Shown: positions 7,733-15,550 of the stretch, piece after piece
How positions within the stretch are numbered: the first letter of the stretch is position 1
How the letters are laid out: each line of letters opens with the position of its first letter
Source of the DNA: Bacteroidota bacterium
Lineage (GTDB): Bacteria; Bacteroidota; Bacteroidia; Chitinophagales; Saprospiraceae
Length of the DNA stretch: 57,435 nt
Assembly: GCA_017857395.1 (NCBI GenBank)
Contig: JAFMDF010000022.1
Location: 1 to 57,435, forward strand
Reading direction: 5' to 3'
Translations under genes and position numbers: made by a program
Notes under the pieces: model-generated
What the model was told of the DNA's origin: nothing
Seen by the model: only the letters and a program-made list of their open reading frames with translations
Database searches by the model: none

Positions 7733-9790
7733 CTATTGTTTCACAATTTCAATCTGAATATTTTCGATAGCCTGACTACCATTTTTATCGGAACCACAAA
7801 TACGCCCATTCTTCGCTGTTACCCATTCCTCATTTTTTCTAATTTTTGCTTTATAAACCACTTCATATTGGTCTGCCAAATCTCCTTTTAGCCGAACGGC
7901 ATAACCAATTAATTTTCGACGCCTGTCGGTTGTACCGCTAACTTCCCCTGCTTTTGTCCAAGGCGTTGTCCCTTTATTATTAATAATGGTTTTATATTCT
8001 AAAGAAAGGTTTGGATGGAAGGGGGTAAGGTCTAAATCTATAGATAATAGGCGGCATTTGGGGTGTACTGCTTTGGTCAATTCACCTGCCGAAATTGGCA
8101 CGTCTGCTTCTTTATTAAGTTGTGCAACTCCATGAACACCATAGTTTAAAGTTTCTACATTTTCCTTTGCACTAAGAGAATTTTCAACAGCTCTTGCCGC
8201 ATTTATTTTACCATATCCATAAAAAGGGCTATGTCCATTTGCATCATAATCACCAAAATCGACATCAATTTGGTCGCAAGAATTTTTAATAATCGCTCTG
8301 ACCTCTTGCCAAGTTAAAGCCTCATTTGCACCCAACATCAATGCCGCTACTCCTGCTACACCTGGGCAAGAAGAAGAAGTGCCTCCAAAACTATTCGTAT
8401 AGCTTCCTGCGACATCGCCCTCTGTTATATTTCCTTGATTATATCCTTCCCTACCTTGCCTATCTGTTGTCCATATACCCGGTGTCAGTGGCTGCGGTCG
8501 AGGCACAGGTACATACCGAGAATCTACATCACTACTTGGAAAACAACACCAAACACATTGTCCATAATCGCTATAATAACTCCTAACACCTCTATCATTA
8601 GATGCCGCTACAGCAATTACCTTGGGATAACTCGCATACCCATCTAAATCGCAACTCTCATTACCGTTTCCTGCTGCCCAAACAATAATACATCCTTTCC
8701 CATCCCGACCATTCGTAATCGCATAATCTATGGCTAAACGAGTACTATCTGGCAAAGGGAATTCTCGAAAATGCTGCGGATCTTGACTATCCCACCAAGG
8801 ACCGTCCATTGGTCCCCAACTACAAGAAATTATATCTGCTCCATTATCTGTTGCCCACCAAAAAGCTTTCGCTTCCGCTAATGAACCTAAACCTCCAGAC
8901 CGAATAGGCATCAACATCGCTTCGGGTGCTACCCCAGACGCTTTATTTCTACCAGCGGCGCAAGCAACACCTGCACAGGCAGTTCCATGATTTTCCCCTC
9001 TTCTTTTAGGATTTCCATCTTGTTCATCTATTACCGTATCATAAGGAGAGACAATTTTTCCTACAAATTCTTCGTGTGATTCATCTACCCCATCGTCTAC
9101 AATAGCTATCGTAATACCTTCCCCTCTGCTAGTCGTCCATGCCAATTCTGCCGCTACATGTTGGTTGATAACTTGACCATTTCGCTCAAAAGGCAGTAAA
9201 TGCCATTGATTGGGAAAAATGCTTCGATGCTTTTTTTGTCTCACCAGTTCTGGATGACAGTATTCGACTGCTTTGTGGTTCAGTAATTGTTCAGACAATT
9301 CGAAAATCTTCATGCCTGTACCAGATTCTGCCTGTACAAAATAGGCACATTCCGCAAAGCCTAATTTTTCTTTTACCCGTAATCCTAAGTCTTCAATAAC
9401 TGCCTTACATGCTGCTCCTTTTGTTTTATCCTTAAATTTAACAAAGAAATTCTCCGTATAAACGACAGGTTCTCCAGATTTAGCATCTTTCAAAACACGC
9501 CCTGCAAAACGGATTTCTTTTTCTTCATTAAAGTTTTTTCGTACTTGATTCCGCAATTTCATGCCACCTCCCAAACTTCTACTCTTCTTGTCAATACATT
9601 TAAAAACCGTCACATTTGCCTCTGGAAAACTCACCACAGGCATCATCTTAGACAATAAACGTTTAGAAGTATTAGACAAAGCTAAATCTTTTACAGCCGT
9701 TGCTTCTTTTGTGCGTACCACCACTAAATCACTTGCTTCGGTTAATTGTAAGGTCAATCCTTTTTTGCCTCCGTATTGGTATTGATACAT
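7733..9790 (-). CDS. S8 subtilisin-family serine peptidase with ChW-like C-terminal repeats
   Basis: A 685-residue subtilase. The catalytic triad is D232 (VDDGVD), H268 (ENHGTACAG) and S472 (GGTSSSCPGVAG), with oxyanion N375 (AAGNGN). Residues ~1-185 resemble a propeptide region with strand-rich segments; the catalytic core is ~195-535. The last ~110 residues contain strands with a W..G..SGTTD..RKLIGYAVRL pattern and a second related unit, similar to clostridial hydrophobic (ChW) repeats; this is a pattern match only. It is unusually rich in cysteines around the active site. No signal peptide is visible, as in the neighbouring muramidase. The two genes may share a role in envelope lysis or predation. 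Confidence 0.9.
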   Translation of the reverse strand: MYQYQYGGKKGLTLQLTEASDLVVVRTKEATAVKDLALSNTSKRLLSKMMPVVSFPEANVTVFKCIDKKSRSLGGGMKLRNQVRKNFNEEKEIRFAGRVLKDAKSGEPVVYTENFFVKFKDKTKGAACKAVIEDLGLRVKEKLGFAECAYFVQAESGTGMKIFELSEQLLNHKAVEYCHPELVRQKKHRSIFPNQWHLLPFERNGQVINQHVAAELAWTTSRGEGITIAIVDDGVDESHEEFVGKIVSPYDTVIDEQDGNPKRRGENHGTACAGVACAAGRNKASGVAPEAMLMPIRSGGLGSLAEAKAFWWATDNGADIISCSWGPMDGPWWDSQDPQHFREFPLPDSTRLAIDYAITNGRDGKGCIIVWAAGNGNESCDLDGYASYPKVIAVAASNDRGVRSYYSDYGQCVWCCFPSSDVDSRYVPVPRPQPLTPGIWTTDRQGREGYNQGNITEGDVAGSYTNSFGGTSSSCPGVAGVAALMLGANEALTWQEVRAIIKNSCDQIDVDFGDYDANGHSPFYGYGKINAARAVENSLSAKENVETLNYGVHGVAQLNKEADVPISAGELTKAVHPKCRLLSIDLDLTPFHPNLSLEYKTIINNKGTTPWTKAGEVSGTTDRRRKLIGYAVRLKGDLADQYEVVYKAKIRKNEEWVTAKNGRICGSDKNGSQAIENIQIEIVKQ

Positions 9791-9868
9791 TGATTTGAGT
9801 TATAAGTTATGAATGATGAGTTATGAGTGATTAACTCTAATAAATAGTCAGGTAAAAAATTGATAATT

Positions 9869-9930
9869 ATCAGTTGTCTTCATTCATCCATTGGTCTATT
9901 TCTACCAACAGATGAATGAAGATAACTGAT
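9869..9930. repeat. Long imperfect hairpin in the spacer before the subtilase gene
   Basis: 9869-9888 pairs with 9911-9930 with one G-T mismatch, and TTGGT (9891-9895) pairs with ACCAA (9904-9908) inside it. It lies upstream of the subtilase start. It could belong to its leader or be an unrelated repeat. Confidence 0.8.
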
Positions 9931-9985
9931 TTGACGAACTAGTGTTGTGTCAAGTAAGAAATGGCGGATTCTGGTCAAAACGCTC

Positions 9986-10046
9986 GGAGGTGTAAAAGAC
10001 GCTCCAAGGTTTTTGTTACTGACCTTGGAGCATCTTTCAGACCTCC
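9986..10046. repeat. Two-tier palindrome in the same spacer
   Basis: GGAGGT (9986-9991) pairs with ACCTCC (10041-10046). After a 3-nt internal loop on each side, AAAGACGCTCCAAGGT pairs with ACCTTGGAGCATCTTT with one mismatch. The arrangement is symmetrical and looks like a structured RNA or small repeat element. Confidence 0.8.
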
Positions 10047-10314
10047 AAGTGCCTTTTTACAAAAAAGAATTACTCGTCATTTCAAAGTTGACTAACTAGT
10101 AGCCGATATTTTAAGTATTATTTTAATATCATTTTTGTAGCTGACAGTCTAAAGCATAAGTACTACATAACGGTTAAAGAACTACGAATTATTATAAATC
10201 ACAAACCGTTTCTTTTGCTAATATATAAAAAGTATAGCATATCGGCTACATCCCTACCTGCGGCAGGCAGGCGTTGGCAATAAATCCGTTGACATAAGTG
10301 GTTTAACAGGTTCA
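10047..10314. other. Remaining spacer with an 11-bp inverted pair
   Basis: GTAGCCGATAT (10099-10109) is inverted as ATATCGGCTAC (10239-10249), enclosing about 130 AT-rich bases. It is followed by a GC-rich block, CCTACCTGCGGCAGGCAGG, near 10254. No coding frame or RNA gene is recognisable here. Confidence 0.6.
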
Positions 10315-11412
10315 TTAAAACAAAAACTTCCCATTTTCATAAACCATTTCATCATCTGCAAAAATCTGCCCACCATTGACCATATTCCCAATCATATCCC
10401 AATGGATAGCAGACTGATTTTTTCCACCTGTTTGCAAATAAGATTGCCCTAATGCCATGTGAATGGTCCCGCCAATTTTTTCATCAAACAAAATATTTTT
10501 AGTAAACCGATTAATGTTATAATTCGTCCCAATAGCCGCCTCTCCAAATCGTCTAGCACCTGCTGATTGTAGAATATTATCCATAAATGCTTGTCCTCTT
10601 TTTGCTTCCCATTTTTCTACGTATCCATCTTTTACCCAAAGCGTAACGCCTTCTACCTCATGCCCCATATACACCGCAGGGAAAGAAAAATGCACCACTC
10701 CATTTACAGAATCTTCTACTGGTGAAGTGTAGACTTCTCCTGATGGCATATTTGTTTGACCATCTGAGTTAATCCAAGTTCTACCCTTTGTGGAAAAAGT
10801 AATATCAATACCTTCTCCTTTATATTGTACCTTATCTTTTTTATTTAATAAATCAACAATTTTCTGCTGGTCTTTTCGGCGATTTAACCAAGCTTGCTGC
10901 GGGTCGTCTGTAAATAAATTACAGGCGCCATATATAAATTGCTGGTATTCTTCCAAAGACATATCCGCATTTTGGGCTGCTGCCAAAGTTGGATATTGAC
11001 ATAAATTCCGTTTGAGTTCTAGCGTTGCCGTCCGCTCAAAATATCTTTTAGAAACAGGCTTCATTGCCTTACTTCTAATACCTGATTTTCCCTTAGGAAT
11101 ATTCTGGTCTTCTTTTAAGTTAAAAGGAGCTCGAATATAAATATAGGCATCAAAAGTCTCCATTGCCATTTTGTACATTGGCGGTATTCGTTGCAATTGA
11201 TGTTCTTGAGCTTCTGTTAGAAAAATGCGATTTTTTTCTCTAAAATCTAGGTCAATTTCTACATGTGCCCCTGCTTTAGTCGCAGAACGATAGACTTCTC
11301 GAATTAGTGGTTCTGCCAAAGTGGTACTTCTTACATACAGTTTGTCGCCTGATTCAATATCCACACAATAATGCACTAATAAATCAGCGTATTTCTTCAA
11401 AATAGAGTTCAT
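10315..11412 (-). CDS. M29 family aminopeptidase (thermophilic aminopeptidase type)
   Basis: A 365-residue cytoplasmic metallo-aminopeptidase of family M29 (AmpS/PepS/AmpT), which removes N-terminal residues from peptides using two metal ions. The diagnostic metal-ligand region is all present: GEVYTSPVEDSVNG, EAAIGTN, a TIHMALGQSY histidine, and SAIHWDMI with its H-W-D. The length is slightly shorter than the ~410 residues usual for the family, with compaction in the N-terminal domain. It is a single gene on the minus strand. It probably has a housekeeping role in peptide turnover. Confidence 0.95.
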   Translation of the reverse strand: MNSILKKYADLLVHYCVDIESGDKLYVRSTTLAEPLIREVYRSATKAGAHVEIDLDFREKNRIFLTEAQEHQLQRIPPMYKMAMETFDAYIYIRAPFNLKEDQNIPKGKSGIRSKAMKPVSKRYFERTATLELKRNLCQYPTLAAAQNADMSLEEYQQFIYGACNLFTDDPQQAWLNRRKDQQKIVDLLNKKDKVQYKGEGIDITFSTKGRTWINSDGQTNMPSGEVYTSPVEDSVNGVVHFSFPAVYMGHEVEGVTLWVKDGYVEKWEAKRGQAFMDNILQSAGARRFGEAAIGTNYNINRFTKNILFDEKIGGTIHMALGQSYLQTGGKNQSAIHWDMIGNMVNGGQIFADDEMVYENGKFLF

Positions 11413-11600
11413 AGAGTTATTTATTTTTATCGGTTCACGGTTTTTCTTCGTTAACCAGTTTTGTAATTTATATTGCTATCTGCCTAAAATTAGTGCTATT
11501 TATTTAATTTTCTACCTTCCCCCACCCACTTTGCGGTTCATTCGCTTGAATGTCCACAGAACCTTCCTCCTTCGGAGTCGCTCATTCATCCTACAAAATC

Positions 11601-11631
11601 TTGTTATCCTCTAGTATTTGTAGTACATTTG
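11601..11631 (+). promoter_or_regulatory. Bacteroidota promoter (TTG-N20-TACATTTG)
   Basis: TTG at 11601-11603 and TACATTTG at 11624-11631 are separated by 20 nt, within the 17-23 nt expected for Bacteroidota primary promoters. The start codon at 11673 follows after a leader of about 35 nt. This is the best-matching promoter in the window. Confidence 0.75.
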
Positions 11632-11672
11632 AATTGTAAAAATAAATGATTTATTGAGAAAACCATACGCCA

Positions 11673-12233
11673 GTGGAAGATGAAGGACTTATAGATAAAA
11701 TAACCCGTTCCTTTAGTGTAGAATTGCCCGTGGTCAAGACAATGGACGACTATTTGGACAATATTCTACCTTTAATTCGACCTTGGAGCGAGGATTTATA
11801 TGAAGAAGAATATTATATGAATACGCGTTTTTTGGAAGTTCGAGATGATGAACATTTCCATGAGACTATTCTATATATCTTTAGACCAAAAGGAGAGTTA
11901 ATGATCGTCCGAGATGGCGATATTTCTGGCGCTCGCTGGAAGACCTTACCCAATTCCAATACCATGATTCTAGAGGCAGGCAATCGAAGTGAACTCTATG
12001 ATTTAGCCTTTATGAATTCCGATTTTTTTATTCTCCGCAAACATGGCGACCAATCCAGAAAAGGGATGCGTAAATATTTTGTATTAGGAAGAGAAAGTCT
12101 AGTCGGTCGTTTAGAGTGGCGAGATATGATGGAATTGATGTTTAATTTGTATCGTAGTAATTCTAGTGTAATTGTTTATGTGGCTATTTTAGTCGTGATT
12201 GTGGCTGCGGTTATTATTTTTTCAATTTTATAA
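11673..12233 (+). CDS. Unrecognised tail-anchored membrane protein
   Basis: A 186-residue acidic protein starting with GTG. Residues ~1-160 are soluble and highly charged (EDLYEEEYYMNTRFLEVRDD, LYIFRPKGELMIVRDGDISG). The last ~24 residues are one strongly hydrophobic helix (VYVAILVVIVAAVIIFSIL) that ends the protein. This topology puts the N-terminal domain in the cytoplasm, attached to the inner membrane. It has its own promoter (11601) and an intrinsic terminator immediately after its stop, so it is a single-gene unit. No family recognised. Confidence 0.8.
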   Translation: MEDEGLIDKITRSFSVELPVVKTMDDYLDNILPLIRPWSEDLYEEEYYMNTRFLEVRDDEHFHETILYIFRPKGELMIVRDGDISGARWKTLPNSNTMILEAGNRSELYDLAFMNSDFFILRKHGDQSRKGMRKYFVLGRESLVGRLEWRDMMELMFNLYRSNSSVIVYVAILVVIVAAVIIFSIL

Positions 12234-12271
12234 AAAAGCCTTTCCGAACCGAAGTCCAAAAAGGCTTTTTT
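12232..12271 (+). terminator. Intrinsic terminator of the tail-anchored protein gene
   Basis: AAAAAAGCCTT (12232-12242) pairs with AAGGCTTTTTT (12261-12271), and the 3' arm is itself a run of six T. The hairpin begins at the stop codon. Confidence 0.85.
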
Positions 12272-12324
12272 ATTAATTTATGGTAAAAATCAATAGCATC
12301 CATAAACCAAATGCTACCAACTAA

Positions 12325-12549
12325 AGGGTTTTCTTATAAAAATCTCAGTACCTAAAAAATTAAGTCAAAGACTTGAAAAATATCGACTCGAAGATACAAT
12401 CCATAGAATTCTATGGATTGTATCTTCGAATATCGGCTCCAAAGTTGGATTGAAATTCGATGCCGATGGTCGAAGTTTGCAACTTCGACCCAGTATTTTT
12501 CATGTTTTCAACATGATTTCCTGTAAAATCATTTTTATAAGAAAACCCT
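12325..12549. mobile_element. 225-bp foldback/MITE-like element with 19-bp terminal inverted repeats
   Basis: AGGGTTTTCTTATAAAAAT at 12325-12343 is the exact reverse complement of 12531-12549. CTACCAACTA occurs directly outside both ends (12314-12323 and 12551-12560), each one A away from the inverted repeat, as expected for a 10-bp target duplication. Inside are TGAAAAATA/TATTTTTCA (12373/12494), a 42-bp perfect palindrome at 12388-12429, GTCGAAGT/ACTTCGAC and CATGTT/AACATG. There is no coding capacity. It lies right after the stop codon of the minus-strand PD40 gene. Confidence 0.75.
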
Positions 12550-12569
12550 ACTACCAACTATAACTACTC

Positions 12570-14441
12570 TTAGTTATTACAAAAGAAAAACAAGTTACCA
12601 CAAGTCTTCATAAAGTAAACATCACAACCATTCGCAGAAGCTACTTTAAAGGCAACTAAATCTCTATCTCGCTTAGCATTTAATTGTACATATTGAATAC
12701 GGTGGCGCTTCGTATAGCCCATATTTCCAGTCATACCATTAGGAATAGTTGTATCACTAAAAATACCAGCCGAAGCATCTGCAAAACCATTCGCATAGCC
12801 CATCGTTGTAAATAACTCATCTAAAAATGCTTTATCTCTGCTACTTACATCATACCGTTTTTTCAACTTATTAAAGAATCCTATTGCATCCAACGCATGA
12901 GAATTGCCAAATTCAGGTCGAGAACCTAAGGTATGAATTTGCTTTGGAGTGGCATCAACTGGCAAACTTAACATACCTGCATTCATACAAGCACATACTG
13001 GTGCTACAGGTGGAGGCGCAGGCAATCTAAGCGTCGCTTTTGTTGGTTTATCACCTGCACAATCAATCATCGTTGCTGGAAGTGGGAATTTTTCGGATTC
13101 CCTATCATCTTTATAGGCAATCAATTCATAATCTTCAAAACAACGAATGTTATCAAAAGTAAATTTGCCATCAGCTCCTGCAATGACTTCTCTTTTCTCC
13201 CCTGTCGTTAAATTATGTAAAACGATTTTAGAGCCAGGCACAATTGTTTCGCTACCTAATTCTTTCACATCTCCTTCTAAAGTATAAGCTCTAGGTGTTA
13301 AAGGCACGATATAGGTAGATACCATTGCTAATTCTTTAGCTTCCACTTCTTTGCTCCAAGGCATATAGCCTTCTTTTTCTACATTAATGATGTAAGTCTT
13401 CCGAAACTTAATGTTTTCAGGTTGAGCTGAACCATCTCCGTCTGCAATAAAATCCAATCCTTTTGCCGCTATAGACGCATCCGTAATACTAATTTTAGAA
13501 CCAGGTAAACGCTTCGAGTTGGTCGCATCTTCTACTGCTAAGATGACAGGGATTTTATTAACTTTCCAGCAATAAAGGTCATCTTTGCCTTGTCCGCCAT
13601 CTCTATTAGAGGTCAAATATCCACTTTCACCATCCGCATTTTCCACATAGCCTAAGTCATCATTTTTAGAATTAAATGGTGCACCTAAATTTGTTATCGT
13701 CCATGCACTACCACTCATTGTTCCTTTATAAATATCCAGTTCTCCCATACCACCTGCTCTAGCAGAAGAAAAGTACATAGCACCATCTCTCCCAATAGCT
13801 GGAAATAATTCATGGGCTGCACTATTAATCGGTGCGCCTAAATTTATAGGGGTGCCCCAAGTATCTCCCTCTTTATTAGCTTTCCAGATATCCATACCAC
13901 CTAAACCACCTGGGCGGTCAGAGGAAAAATATAAGGTTTGCCCATTAGCAGAAAGAAATGGGTGCGTTGTTTCAAAATCAAGGCTATTGAAAGGTAAATC
14001 GTCACTGACTACCCACGAATTCTCCGCAGACATGGTTGCCGTTGATAATTTCATGGTCTTTCTACGGTCCTTCTGCTTTCTAGGCCTGGCATTATTTTGC
14101 GAAATAACCATCATTTTGCCATCTGGGCTAAAAGTTGGTGCGCCGAAGTTAACCTTCGTACTAAAATTATTTGGGACCACTTCGCCAGGGCCAAAACTAC
14201 AATCTCCATCTGCTTTTAGCTGCGCAAAACGAAGGTTCTGAAAACGACAAGTATCACATTTATTATCTTTAACATTTGTGTTATATAGGAGACCGTCGCC
14301 ATAAGGAACTGCCACAAAATCCTCGCTTGGCGTATTAAGCATTCTTAGATTCGTGACAGATACTTCTTCTATCTCCGCTTGACTGAAAGCAGTCAAAGAC
14401 AAGGATAGGAAAAGTAACATTAATATATTTTTCTGAATCAT
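12570..14441 (-). CDS. PD40 propeller protein of gliding/T9SS module 1, without OmpA domain
   Basis: A 623-residue exported protein; the ATG at 14441 gives a clean signal peptide (MIQKNILMLLFLSLSLTAFS). Residues ~80-290 contain WD40-like PD40 repeats (APTFSPDGKMMVIS, HPFLSANGQTLYFSSDRPGG, FPAIGRDGAMYFSSARAGG). Residues ~300-470 contain carboxypeptidase-regulatory-like beta sandwiches. PorE-type proteins normally end in an OmpA peptidoglycan-binding domain. Here the last ~140 residues are instead an unrecognised cysteine-containing domain (TGNMGYTKRH ... GCDVYFMKTCGN). It is the last gene of a minus-strand set with PorP/SprF and the giant adhesin, 66 bp after the former. Confidence 0.85.
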   Translation of the reverse strand: MIQKNILMLLFLSLSLTAFSQAEIEEVSVTNLRMLNTPSEDFVAVPYGDGLLYNTNVKDNKCDTCRFQNLRFAQLKADGDCSFGPGEVVPNNFSTKVNFGAPTFSPDGKMMVISQNNARPRKQKDRRKTMKLSTATMSAENSWVVSDDLPFNSLDFETTHPFLSANGQTLYFSSDRPGGLGGMDIWKANKEGDTWGTPINLGAPINSAAHELFPAIGRDGAMYFSSARAGGMGELDIYKGTMSGSAWTITNLGAPFNSKNDDLGYVENADGESGYLTSNRDGGQGKDDLYCWKVNKIPVILAVEDATNSKRLPGSKISITDASIAAKGLDFIADGDGSAQPENIKFRKTYIINVEKEGYMPWSKEVEAKELAMVSTYIVPLTPRAYTLEGDVKELGSETIVPGSKIVLHNLTTGEKREVIAGADGKFTFDNIRCFEDYELIAYKDDRESEKFPLPATMIDCAGDKPTKATLRLPAPPPVAPVCACMNAGMLSLPVDATPKQIHTLGSRPEFGNSHALDAIGFFNKLKKRYDVSSRDKAFLDELFTTMGYANGFADASAGIFSDTTIPNGMTGNMGYTKRHRIQYVQLNAKRDRDLVAFKVASANGCDVYFMKTCGNLFFFCNN

Positions 14442-14507
14442 GGTAAAAATCAATTTTGAATGTTGATTACTAAAATTCAAGCAACCTACATTTATTTATA
14501 GGGTTGA

Positions 14508-15446
14508 TTAAAAGTAACGTAGATTACTAAGGTTCTTACTATATTTACTAAAAGTATAAGACAGTAAAAATTCTAGCGAACCATTGGAATAATTTTTAAT
14601 ATCACTAGTCGTAAAATCATACGCAAAACCTGCTCTCAAATTATCACTTAATTGATATTGGATTAAACCATCAATTGAATCCTCTAGTCTATAATTTAAA
14701 CCGACCCATAATTTTTCCATAAAAACCAAGTTGACATTAACATCAAACTCAAAAGGGGCATTATTTCCTTGAAAGCTAATCATTGCTCCTGGCACTATTT
14801 TCACATTGTTTGTTAAATCTTTCACAAAACCCAACATCAAGTAATAAGTATGAAAATCATTCCCATTTCCTGAAATATTATCTTCTTGAAAATAGGAAGT
14901 ATTTAATAATTGAGGCACAGATAAACCGATATAGAAATTATCGTTATGTGTATAATATAACCCAGCTCCAAAATTTACTTTGGTTTGAGAAAAAGTCTCA
15001 TTTCCATTAAAAATGGTTAAATCATTTGCATCTAAAGGATTTGTCAGATTATAATTTGCTTTTCCAAATTCTAATTGCGCACCTAAGCCCAAGCTCAAAT
15101 TTCCTTTTTCGGAAACTTGAAATTTATAAGAATAAGCACCGTCTAAACGATTACTATTAAAAATTCCTGCTTTATCAGAAGTAAATCCTAAACCAAAACC
15201 GCCTCGACCGCATTGAATCGGAGAATGGTAATTAATGGTGCCAGTTTTGGGTGCCTTGCCATCCGCAAAACCGCCCGCCCATTGATTTCGGTAAAGCGCA
15301 TTGATGACGGGAACACCTCCGCTCCCTGCATAAGCTGGATTATACGCCAGCCTATTAAATAAATAATTGGTGTACTGCACATCGTTTTGCGCCATCGCCA
15401 TGAGGCTAAAAAGCAGGAAGGCAGTTGTATATATAATTCTTTTCAT
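14508..15446 (-). CDS. PorP/SprF family type IX secretion outer-membrane protein
   Basis: A 312-residue beta-barrel protein with signal peptide (MKRIIYTTAFLLFSLMAMAQ) and the family opening motif NDVQYTNYLFNRLAYNPAYAG. PorP/SprF proteins are partners of large type B T9SS substrates; in Flavobacterium johnsoniae SprF is needed to place SprB at the surface. The body alternates amphipathic strands, and the length is normal. It sits between the giant adhesin (104 bp upstream) and the PD40 protein (66 bp downstream), all on the minus strand, so it probably serves that adhesin. Confidence 0.93.
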   Translation of the reverse strand: MKRIIYTTAFLLFSLMAMAQNDVQYTNYLFNRLAYNPAYAGSGGVPVINALYRNQWAGGFADGKAPKTGTINYHSPIQCGRGGFGLGFTSDKAGIFNSNRLDGAYSYKFQVSEKGNLSLGLGAQLEFGKANYNLTNPLDANDLTIFNGNETFSQTKVNFGAGLYYTHNDNFYIGLSVPQLLNTSYFQEDNISGNGNDFHTYYLMLGFVKDLTNNVKIVPGAMISFQGNNAPFEFDVNVNLVFMEKLWVGLNYRLEDSIDGLIQYQLSDNLRAGFAYDFTTSDIKNYSNGSLEFLLSYTFSKYSKNLSNLRYF

Positions 15447-15485
15447 TTTAATAATTTTTTCAATTTTAAATATTAAAATTGTTTG

Positions 15486-15533
15486 ATTGTTGAATTGCTA
15501 TATTGTTAATCAACAATAAAACAATTCAACAAT
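15486..15533. repeat. CAATTCAA-word foldback between adhesin and PorP/SprF
   Basis: ATTGTTGAATTG (15486-15497) is the inverse of 15522-15533, with a nested TATTGTT/AACAATA stem. It occupies most of the 104-bp gap. It could lower readthrough from the large adhesin gene into sprF-like expression or protect the 3' end. Confidence 0.8.
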
Positions 15534-15550
15534 TCAACAAATTTTATACC

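Noticed and set aside
6537-9790. Prophage or contractile injection system remnant
   Set aside because: An endolysin-type muramidase is present, but no capsid, tail, sheath, spike, integrase or terminase gene was found in the window.
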